Assembly: GCA_037389465.1 (NCBI GenBank)
Contig: JAZARR010000105.1
Coordinates: 4,172,159 to 4,236,158, forward strand
Origin: Baylisascaris procyonis
Taxonomy: Eukaryota > Nematoda > Chromadorea > Rhabditida > Ascarididae
Direction: 5' to 3'
Length of the DNA: 64,000 nt
Shown: positions 53,701 to 62,000 of the stretch, piece after piece
Layout of the letters: every line of letters begins with the position of its first letter
How positions within the stretch are numbered: position 1 is the first letter of the stretch
Notes under the pieces: model-generated
Seen by the model: only the letters and a program-made list of their open reading frames with translations
Database searches by the model: none
Told to the model about the DNA's origin: nothing
Position numbers and translations under genes: made by a program

Positions 53701-54833
53701 ATGATGTTGTTTTTAGCATAAATGCTTACACGACAGTCGACTACGTTTACCTTCCCTTTGCTTTTCCTTCATTTCTTCATACTCAATAGTCACAGTGCTG
53801 CGTTGTGTTCACGTCTTTCAAGCAGTTGGGCAGAGATCAGTTGTATTCTAGGGTAATTCTCACTGGCAGTGATTTCCAAAGATATAACTTCGGGTTTCAA
53901 TTATGAAAAACCTTCTGTTCAGCCTTGAACTTCATGATTAACGTCACTTTTGACGCTTCAATGCGGAAGCTGCAAGTTACAGGGGTCAAGATTAACCGAT
54001 GATCGTTTTGAGGGATATCTCGGTCGAGGGTTTCTAATGTCAAATGAGTTTCAAACGCTTCCCTCCTTCATGGAAAATTTCCAGTGGCTTTCTGACGAGT
54101 ATATGTCGAAAATTCTTTCATGTCGAGAAACGTCCATGGTGTGTGCTTTCATTTTGAAGTGTCGAAATAATGAATGATTGGAAACCAAGCATCGAAGTAC
54201 GGATTCTACAGGCAAAAATAGAGGGAGGCGAAAAGGGAACGGGCACTGTTAATTTCGAAGGTCTTGAACAACGATATCACCTGTTCTTAGGAACTTTGAA
54301 TAATAAGAACAGAAACAGTTTTATACGAATGCGATGGATTCTATGGGACTGTTGAATGTAAAACTTCTAGGATTAGATCAGCTCTATTGCAGGCGTTATC
54401 GTCTCTGCCCGTAATCCGACGTCCTTCCGCCCAGTCAGCTTCAGAACACAGTATCGATATGCGCCGTGACACTAAAGGCATTTTAACCAATTCGGACAGT
54501 TAATCTCTTTTCTTTGGTTGATGCAAAGATATTCATGCCGACCAATAAAGAAATGCTGTTTTGTTATTTGCTTTCTTTACTAACTGTGCTCACACCCCAA
54601 AAATTGTTTAGCACACGTATTTGGTCAATTGTCCTCTCTGTTGTCTATCAATTGCTTTACTTTTTTATCCGCATCATTCAGTTACTGTCACCGAAGTATC
54701 AACAGCTGCGGATGGCCCATATCTTGACGTTCCCATTCACTTTTCAACTCAGAAGAAGACGGGTAAATTGCACTGTGTACTGAAAAACAAGGGTGACACA
54801 ATAAGCACTTGGCAGCTGTCCGTTCCAGAATGA
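38797..54833 (+). CDS. TRPV-type cation channel, OSM-9/OCR family (multi-exon gene)
   Basis: Reconstructed exons, all phase-compatible: 38797-38946, 40523-40712, 41462-41542, 42164-42295, 42993-43182, 44393-44546, 44622-44723, 45543-45695, 46751-46833, 47263-47344, 48640-48777, 49168-49275, 49731-49897, 50233-50342, 50966-51162, 51620-51736 and 52699-52830 (about 762 residues), then a less certain tail to 54833. In order the product has an N-terminal segment with LYELVDCHGGG, ankyrin repeats, six transmembrane helices with a pore loop, and a TRP box. These match nematode OSM-9/OCR channels, which form heteromeric sensory-cilium channels for chemo-, osmo- and mechanosensation. Length is near the ~900 residues of that family. 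I lean to the OCR branch but cannot prove it. The start ATG is inferred: the frame is closed upstream at 38725 (TAA). No frameshift or in-frame stop was found, so the gene looks intact. Confidence 0.93.
40430..40451 (+). repeat. Double poly-G tract (12 G, A, 9 G)
   Basis: Twelve G, one A, then nine G, in TRPV intron 1, about 70 bp before the exon 2 acceptor. It can form a G-quadruplex in the non-template strand and in the pre-mRNA. Confidence 0.95.
40955..41295 (-). mobile_element. GC-rich SINE-like element in TRPV intron 2
   Basis: About 340 bp of GC-rich sequence inside an AT-rich intron. Read on the minus strand it runs from TCTAGACTGGTCTTAAGGC to a compact GCGGAGGTAGAAACCGGGAC segment and ends in an AT-rich TTACATATTATATATAAAG tail, resembling a retroposon body with a simple 3' tail. 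No tRNA A/B box or target-site duplication could be established. Confidence 0.4.
41462..45695 (+). CDS. TRPV gene, exons 3-8: ankyrin-repeat domain
   Basis: Exon 3 ends MNYRELVWDITLRG and joins in phase to exon 4, GENLLHICMLHNTADHNELV. Exon 5 gives GLSPLHQAIVNEDIEMVYFL and the signature GSFFCADDQKASRTDSLEHE. Exon 6 gives [20 protein letters not shown] and DTNGNTVLHLAV, exon 7 ends LTPMALAAKLAKKE, and exon 8 runs MFDLILDIERDVLW to LSLVVYG. The TPLH-like and G.T.LHLA motifs mark about five or six ankyrin repeats (roughly residues 140-345). The DQK...DSLEHEW loop and the L..VVYG block are hallmarks of nematode TRPV subunits. Intron 2 holds a GC-rich repeat and intron 3 an (AT)n microsatellite. 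Confidence 0.93.
41695..41773. repeat. (AT)n microsatellite
   Basis: 79 bp of uninterrupted AT alternation in TRPV intron 3, between exons 41462-41542 and 42164-42295. Confidence 0.97.
45250..45263 (+). repeat. Poly-G tract (14 G)
   Basis: Fourteen consecutive G, then AGGGGTGGTGG, in the TRPV intron between exons 44622-44723 and 45543-45695. Confidence 0.95.
46751..51736 (+). CDS. TRPV gene, exons 9-16: pre-S1 linker and S1-S6 channel core
   Basis: Exon 9: DKSRHLDFLDGLLEDLLEAK, the pre-S1 linker. Exon 10: S1, FLFSLAYYVVYVLSFYIAFL. Exon 11: S1-S2 extracellular loop with an NSS glycosylation sequon. Exon 12: S2, IRLICECILLILALTQLLQE, ending RWWKTV. Exon 13: S3-S4, AFPSKILHKLSFAIVLLTVG to MHFLFYCR. 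Exon 14: S4-S5 linker and S5, GPFVLMVYKIIVGDILRFFL. Exon 15: turret with an NET sequon, then pore helix and filter FMIMFIMSVGEF. Exon 16: S6, LLVTVMLLNLLIAMM, then EKISETQKEWKRQ. S6 and the TRP-box approach are near-canonical TRPV. Acceptors of exons 15 (AAAG) and 16 (TTGAG) are weak, but the phases and homology demand them. Confidence 0.92.
52563..52573 (-). repeat. Poly-C tract (poly-G on the minus strand, 11 nt)
   Basis: Eleven consecutive C in TRPV intron 16, about 125 bp before the TRP-box exon at 52699. Opposite orientation to the other G tracts. Confidence 0.95.
52699..54833 (+). CDS. TRPV gene, C-terminal exons (TRP box secure, tail uncertain)
   Basis: Exon 52699-52830 continues the TRP domain as WAQVILLLEQSLRPRDRLIA and ends RQRMQ, apparently at a GC donor (CAG|gcaagt). 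Further exons fit by phase only. A frame ending at 53672 (start near 53430, acceptor unresolved) is rich in acidic and Ser/Thr residues. Exon 53983-54138 is phase 0 on both sides (SRLTDDRFEGYLGRGFLMSN), and 54212-54260 is possible. An exon from 54393 either stops at 54503 (ILTNSDS) or splices on to a terminal exon at 54682-54833 ending TISTWQLSVPE. I cannot choose between these combinations without transcript data. A variable hydrophilic tail is normal for TRPV channels. Confidence 0.55.
54544..54549 (+). terminator. Possible alternative AATAAA poly(A) signal
   Basis: A perfect AATAAA lies 41 bp after the TAA that ends the 54393-54503 reading frame. It could serve a shorter TRPV isoform, but the hexamer is common in AT-rich DNA. 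Confidence 0.25.
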
Positions 54834-54840
54834 CGGGTCC

Positions 54841-54846
54841 AATAAA
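54841..54846 (+). terminator. AATAAA poly(A) signal for the TRPV terminal exon
   Basis: A perfect AATAAA begins 8 bp after the TGA that ends the 54682-54833 exon. Short 3' UTRs are common in nematodes. It supports that exon as a real transcript end. Confidence 0.45.
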
Positions 54847-54849
54847 TTA

Positions 54850-57800
54850 CCAACGAATGATGAGACCTATTCAGCAGTATCACCGCTGTTCCTACAACAC
54901 ACTTTGTGAATTACAGCTTTATAAATCGACTAAATAATTTGCTTAAACTCTTGAACCAATTACGAGTTTGCTTGACATTCGTCATTTCTTTTAAACTATT
55001 CAGGAAATTTTATCAACAATCGTAAGATGTTTAACTCATAGGGGGGGGGGGTTCGGTGCATATCACAGCTGCTTGTTAAGTACATGGAAGTTCATTTCAC
55101 TCGAAAAAACTTCAAGGAATTCCAGCAGAAGTTTATTCGACCTTTATGCCGGCTTTGGAAAAAATTCATCGTGTTAATTTTGGCTGAGATTCACCACACG
55201 ACGCAGTCGTTCTTCAAATATCGCCAAAATTCACTTCATCTTTTCATGTTTTGAGCAGAATTTGGTCAAATGCGACATTGCTAGTCCGCGTTTTTTTAAG
55301 TTGATCGTTTCCAAATGCCCCTTTGATTCACTAGTGAATAACGAGCACGAAAAATCAGCGAAAATGTTCCAGAATTAAAGTCGCCGGTAAACGTGTCGAA
55401 CCACTGAAGCCTGAGCGAGGGAGATGCTAGTGAACACCTTCAAATCACGGTAACATTTCCATGCACTATCGACGGAGCACCTGTATAATGCGCAGTAGTT
55501 CCCTACTATTACTTTTAAATTTAGAAAATTGGAAAACTTTTCTTCGAAAATGAAACCAAATTTCAAAAAGACAACGGAAAACTATAAGCAATGCGTAAGA
55601 CTCCATGTGATATGTGTATCCATCTACATCAGTGCAGCCAAACGCTGCAAACGCAGTATTATTCACTCACAGATCTATACCACTGTCAATACTACCTCAA
55701 ATAAGCTAATTTTGGCCACAAAAAACTCGAAACCTACTATGATATTACTGTTAATCCACTTGGGTCAATTCATTTCTCTCGTGGTACGGTACATCTGGAA
55801 CACAAACGTTTTGCCTTCTGCCGGCATCGAACTAGTGGCCTTCAGTAAACCAGAATTTGAAGAAGTCACGAACAGCAGACTCTCAACTTCTGGGTCAATT
55901 TTTTTCAGATATTACCCGGAGTGGCTGGAATTCTCCGCTGCAAATTCCGCGTACTGTGTAGACGTGAAGCACAAAATGTTTCACACTTATTGAAAAAAAA
56001 ACCAATGGCCTTTCCCCTCATTATCAGAAAAGCTGAAGAGACCACAATACAACGAGGTAGAAAGATAAAAGAGTCCTCTTGTGGACCAGTGCTGATAGCT
56101 AGAAGGAATATTTTGTCAAATAAGCAGTTCAAATGGAAAGGAATGGATCCCCGACTGGGTTCTTTGTCGCAACTTTCTTTGTCTTCATAACCTCTCTGAG
56201 CCGAAAGAGAACCTCATCTTCGATACCAGGAAATGTGGGCCGTACAGCGGCCATCTTGTTTCACTCCGCTCGCTCTATGCCTTCGTTCACTAGGATGCAA
56301 GTAAGTTTCTCGCTGGGCCAAAAATTTTCGGAATTCCAGAAAAGAGGCAAAAAACAAATAGGCAATCGATCGTTCACGTAAGAAGGATTTAAGATTTGCG
56401 AGGTTGTTTTTATTTAAGCCAAACAATTGCCTAACACGTTGCTAAGAAAGGTAATAGCGATTGCCTATAAAAATGCATGCGCGATAAGCACTTTTTATCA
56501 CTAGTAAAGTGCGGCACCACAGCTTCACATTGCCTTAGAGATGGAAGAAGACTAATTCTGAGAGAATATTGAAAAGTGAAAAATCATAACTATAGAAAGC
56601 TCGAGATTTGCCTATAAGATATGACGCTCGTTTTTTGAAGATAAAAATGAAAGTAAATATTTTTCTTTGCCATCTCTGTTCCCACATATAGAAAATTGCA
56701 CTTAAACTCCTCTGAGGAAACTTCTGCAAGCAATGACGGCATTACAATAAACTTTTATCTCGAAGAGGGCTCCTTTAAGCTATCAATTTCCAACAGATTA
56801 CTCCATCTTTCTCATCACATCTGCCACGAAATCAACTCCCTTCGCATTTCTCGCATGACTTGCGACCGATCCTACACTCTAGATTATGTTCATTCTTGCG
56901 GCGATTTCTGTCTTTGGATACAACGCAGTGATCAAGTAATGATCAGCAATCTAGTTGATCGGTTAGCTTAGCACCTAAGATACAGTCTGTTCTGCTCATT
57001 ATTTTAAACTACACTGTTCACATAAGTGAGAACATATCGCATTCAGGATTATCTCAGTGAAAGCTAGAAAAATTAAGTGCCCCATGGTTCCTAAGCAAGT
57101 GCGAGGGTAGTTCAGATAGCCTCGAATATTTCCGCTTGGGTTCTTTGGTTAGTCGTTTGCTCAAATACCCGTAAAGAGTGGCAGAGCGCCTGATAATTCC
57201 TTCCTTACGAAACCGCACCGTAATGTAAACCGTCTCTCTTACCCGGATTCCCTCAGAAATACGTGCCCGTTCTCCCCTCTCCCAACATAACCATTAGGTA
57301 TGAGGCAAACCCGACGATTCAGCCAAAAAACACTGAAAGGATTCTTCGTTTCGTTCAAGCCTGTTCTTCTTGACTGAAATGATCTTTCTTTTCGCCGAAA
57401 CAATTTTGTTTTCGTAGGAAAGAGTCTGTACTCGGTCGAAAACGAATTTGTTTACGTAGAAATCAAAGTACGCTGTGAAAAATGGTTCGATTTCCTCATT
57501 TGCCCAAACTTGCCTATTTCTCGCACTTTATTTTAGACCAGTGTTCGTCATCCTTAACCACCTTGGGAACCACTAGAGCTGAAGCTACCAAATTTGCTGG
57601 GTACTTTGATCCATCAGCTCTGAAGAAGATAGTCAATTAAGCGAAAAAAACCTGCATGGGTTTTGCAGTGGTCGGTTCTCAACTTCGAAGCGGTAAAGTC
57701 ACAAAAAATGAATCTTTTCAAGCTGGCCTGTCCAAGCGGTCGGGATATTTAAAGTATGAAGGCACTAGTTATACATTTATTATTTTCTAGTAACTCATGA

Positions 57801-58771
57801 AACTGTTTAGTCGAGCAAGGTAGCAGCGAAGGTAACCATCTCACTAGCGCTCTTGGCAAGAATCTACAATTCGTTTGCTCTTGTGCACATACTAGATCTT
57901 TCACATCAGCATGGTAGGCATTTGGTACCGTGCAAGAGTCATTTTTGTTAATCCTATTTAAAGATACATCGATCTCTTTTGAATCTTCTCTGTTCCGCAC
58001 TCTGCTTCTCCCTATCACGTGGTAAGACGAAACAACACTAATGTATGATTTTCTTATAGCTCACAGGATGACACATATTGGTGACGACTTGAATATCCTA
58101 ACGTGTCATTTTACGCATTCGATCACGGTTACCACAATTCAATAAATGTAAAACTCGATTTATGCCGGGTTCTTTACAACCGGTCGAATAATTAAGCAAA
58201 CAGAGAAGCGTAACCAAATAGTTCAACCATAACTACAAGTGATGTATTTCCCTAAATACACAGCTTAACTTCTCGTTCCCAAATAGCATCCAACCACAAA
58301 TGTCATATTCATAATTTTTTGAACAGCAGAAAAATTAGTAAACCACTTTTCATAAAAAATCATTGCCGAACAGCACATCAGTTCTTAAGCTCAATCCCTA
58401 CACGATCAGCATTTCTTACAGCGGTCCCACATAGGCGAAAGCAACTATAGCCTGCCAAAAGATCGTGAGCCCTGATTAGGGGTCTAGTTTGATGTACAAA
58501 TTTGAATCATGACGGTCCAAGCATTTTAGAAGGATGTTTCAAACCCGACTCCTGAAAACCCGGCTGTCTTTGAGCATTGCAACATGGCAGTCTGAACAAT
58601 AAGAGGAAAAATCCGACTTGCTAAGACTGAGGCCTCCCCTGTGAGAATCACACAATCAGCCAAAGGATGGTAACACGTGCCGTTAAATCATACAAATCGG
58701 ATCTTTGACATGAATGCAGAAGTCGATAAAGCCCACCGAACGATGAGTCACTGTGTTTCGACATCTTCACG
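54850..58771. other. Subtelomeric DNA between TRPV and the telomere, no firm gene
   Basis: A 154-codon plus-strand frame at 55529-55993 and a 91-codon frame at 56696-56971 have no recognisable domain; frames of this size are expected by chance here. No satellite, rRNA or telomere-associated repeat array is visible. Confidence 0.5.
55041..55051 (+). repeat. Poly-G tract (11 G)
   Basis: Eleven consecutive G about 200 bp downstream of the TRPV gene end. Confidence 0.95.
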
Positions 58772-58948
58772 CTAATTTTCATCGTTCACCGCCATATCAT
58801 CTATGCTTTCCACGGTCTCATCCACCTCATCCTCATCCTTATCGAAATTCAAGCATGACTGAAAACATTCAGACGAATAAATAGTTAGCGTAGAAGCACA
58901 ATTGCAGCCTTCCTCATCAACAACTACGTCCTCTCCTGCCAAACTACT
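58772..58948 (-). CDS. Candidate acidic terminal exon next to the telomere
   Basis: A minus-strand frame of 58 codons ending at TAG (58772-58774), bounded upstream by an in-frame TGA at 58949-58951. The C-terminal half is strongly acidic (FDKDEDEVDETVESIDDM, then AVNDEN). A good acceptor (AATGTTTTCAG) sits at 58860, so the exon may be only 58772-58859. Any upstream exons would have to lie in the ~60-150 bp left before the telomere repeats or beyond them, so if real the gene is probably truncated. Acidic bias could also be chance. Confidence 0.35.
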   Translation of the reverse strand, partial: SSLAGEDVVVDEEGCNCASTLTIYSSECFQSCLNFDKDEDEVDETVESIDDMAVNDEN

Positions 58949-59010
58949 TCAGAAATTCCAAAAGCACTTTGTTATATAAAGCCGCCGCAACACGCATTAC
59001 CATAAGTAGC

Positions 59011-62000
59011 TTAGGCTTAGGCTTAGGCTTAGGCTTAGGCTTAGGCTTAGGCTTAGGCTTAGGCTTAGGCTTAGGCTTAGGCTTAGGCTTAGGCTTAGGC
59101 TTAGGCTTAGGCTTAGGCTTAGGCTTAGGCTTAGGCTTAGGCTTAGGCTTAGGCTTAGGCTTAGGCTTAGGCTTAGGCTTAGGCTTAGGCTTAGGCTTAG
59201 GCTTAGGCTTAGGCTTAGGCTTAGGCTTAGGCTTAGGCTTAGGCTTAGGCTTAGGCTTAGGCTTAGGCTTAGGCTTAGGCTTAGGCTTAGGCTTAGGCTT
59301 AGGCTTAGGCTTAGGCTTAGGCTTAGGCTTAGGCTTAGGCTTAGGCTTAGGCTTAGGCTTAGGCTTAGGCTTAGGCTTAGGCTTAGGCTTAGGCTTAGGC
59401 TTAGGCTTAGGCTTAGGCTTAGGCTTAGGCTTAGGCTTAGGCTTAGGCTTAGGCTTAGGCTTAGGCTTAGGCTTAGGCTTAGGCTTAGGCTTAGGCTTAG
59501 GCTTAGGCTTAGGCTTAGGCTTAGGCTTAGGCTTAGGCTTAGGCTTAGGCTTAGGCTTAGGCTTAGGCTTAGGCTTAGGCTTAGGCTTAGGCTTAGGCTT
59601 AGGCTTAGGCTTAGGCTTAGGCTTAGGCTTAGGCTTAGGCTTAGGCTTAGGCTTAGGCTTAGGCTTAGGCTTAGGCTTAGGCTTAGGCTTAGGCTTAGGC
59701 TTAGGCTTAGGCTTAGGCTTAGGCTTAGGCTTAGGCTTAGGCTTAGGCTTAGGCTTAGGCTTAGGCTTAGGCTTAGGCTTAGGCTTAGGCTTAGGCTTAG
59801 GCTTAGGCTTAGGCTTAGGCTTAGGCTTAGGCTTAGGCTTAGGCTTAGGCTTAGGCTTAGGCTTAGGCTTAGGCTTAGGCTTAGGCTTAGGCTTAGGCTT
59901 AGGCTTAGGCTTAGGCTTAGGCTTAGGCTTAGGCTTAGGCTTAGGCTTAGGCTTAGGCTTAGGCTTAGGCTTAGGCTTAGGCTTAGGCTTAGGCTTAGGC
60001 TTAGGCTTAGGCTTAGGCTTAGGCTTAGGCTTAGGCTTAGGCTTAGGCTTAGGCTTAGGCTTAGGCTTAGGCTTAGGCTTAGGCTTAGGCTTAGGCTTAG
60101 GCTTAGGCTTAGGCTTAGGCTTAGGCTTAGGCTTAGGCTTAGGCTTAGGCTTAGGCTTAGGCTTAGGCTTAGGCTTAGGCTTAGGCTTAGGCTTAGGCTT
60201 AGGCTTAGGCTTAGGCTTAGGCTTAGGCTTAGGCTTAGGCTTAGGCTTAGGCTTAGGCTTAGGCTTAGGCTTAGGCTTAGGCTTAGGCTTAGGCTTAGGC
60301 TTAGGCTTAGGCTTAGGCTTAGGCTTAGGCTTAGGCTTAGGCTTAGGCTTAGGCTTAGGCTTAGGCTTAGGCTTAGGCTTAGGCTTAGGCTTAGGCTTAG
60401 GCTTAGGCTTAGGCTTAGGCTTAGGCTTAGGCTTAGGCTTAGGCTTAGGCTTAGGCTTAGGCTTAGGCTTAGGCTTAGGCTTAGGCTTAGGCTTAGGCTT
60501 AGGCTTAGGCTTAGGCTTAGGCTTAGGCTTAGGCTTAGGCTTAGGCTTAGGCTTAGGCTTAGGCTTAGGCTTAGGCTTAGGCTTAGGCTTAGGCTTAGGC
60601 TTAGGCTTAGGCTTAGGCTTAGGCTTAGGCTTAGGCTTAGGCTTAGGCTTAGGCTTAGGCTTAGGCTTAGGCTTAGGCTTAGGCTTAGGCTTAGGCTTAG
60701 GCTTAGGCTTAGGCTTAGGCTTAGGCTTAGGCTTAGGCTTAGGCTTAGGCTTAGGCTTAGGCTTAGGCTTAGGCTTAGGCTTAGGCTTAGGCTTAGGCTT
60801 AGGCTTAGGCTTAGGCTTAGGCTTAGGCTTAGGCTTAGGCTTAGGCTTAGGCTTAGGCTTAGGCTTAGGCTTAGGCTTAGGCTTAGGCTTAGGCTTAGGC
60901 TTAGGCTTAGGCTTAGGCTTAGGCTTAGGCTTAGGCTTAGGCTTAGGCTTAGGCTTAGGCTTAGGCTTAGGCTTAGGCTTAGGCTTAGGCTTAGGCTTAG
61001 GCTTAGGCTTAGGCTTAGGCTTAGGCTTAGGCTTAGGCTTAGGCTTAGGCTTAGGCTTAGGCTTAGGCTTAGGCTTAGGCTTAGGCTTAGGCTTAGGCTT
61101 AGGCTTAGGCTTAGGCTTAGGCTTAGGCTTAGGCTTAGGCTTAGGCTTAGGCTTAGGCTTAGGCTTAGGCTTAGGCTTAGGCTTAGGCTTAGGCTTAGGC
61201 TTAGGCTTAGGCTTAGGCTTAGGCTTAGGCTTAGGCTTAGGCTTAGGCTTAGGCTTAGGCTTAGGCTTAGGCTTAGGCTTAGGCTTAGGCTTAGGCTTAG
61301 GCTTAGGCTTAGGCTTAGGCTTAGGCTTAGGCTTAGGCTTAGGCTTAGGCTTAGGCTTAGGCTTAGGCTTAGGCTTAGGCTTAGGCTTAGGCTTAGGCTT
61401 AGGCTTAGGCTTAGGCTTAGGCTTAGGCTTAGGCTTAGGCTTAGGCTTAGGCTTAGGCTTAGGCTTAGGCTTAGGCTTAGGCTTAGGCTTAGGCTTAGGC
61501 TTAGGCTTAGGCTTAGGCTTAGGCTTAGGCTTAGGCTTAGGCTTAGGCTTAGGCTTAGGCTTAGGCTTAGGCTTAGGCTTAGGCTTAGGCTTAGGCTTAG
61601 GCTTAGGCTTAGGCTTAGGCTTAGGCTTAGGCTTAGGCTTAGGCTTAGGCTTAGGCTTAGGCTTAGGCTTAGGCTTAGGCTTAGGCTTAGGCTTAGGCTT
61701 AGGCTTAGGCTTAGGCTTAGGCTTAGGCTTAGGCTTAGGCTTAGGCTTAGGCTTAGGCTTAGGCTTAGGCTTAGGCTTAGGCTTAGGCTTAGGCTTAGGC
61801 TTAGGCTTAGGCTTAGGCTTAGGCTTAGGCTTAGGCTTAGGCTTAGGCTTAGGCTTAGGCTTAGGCTTAGGCTTAGGCTTAGGCTTAGGCTTAGGCTTAG
61901 GCTTAGGCTTAGGCTTAGGCTTAGGCTTAGGCTTAGGCTTAGGCTTAGGCTTAGGCTTAGGCTTAGGCTTAGGCTTAGGCTTAGGCTTAGGCTTAGGCTT

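Noticed and set aside
55529..55993. A 154-codon plus-strand frame downstream of TRPV as a new gene
   Set aside because: No domain, no clear splice sites or start context, and a length compatible with chance in about 59 kb of non-telomeric sequence.
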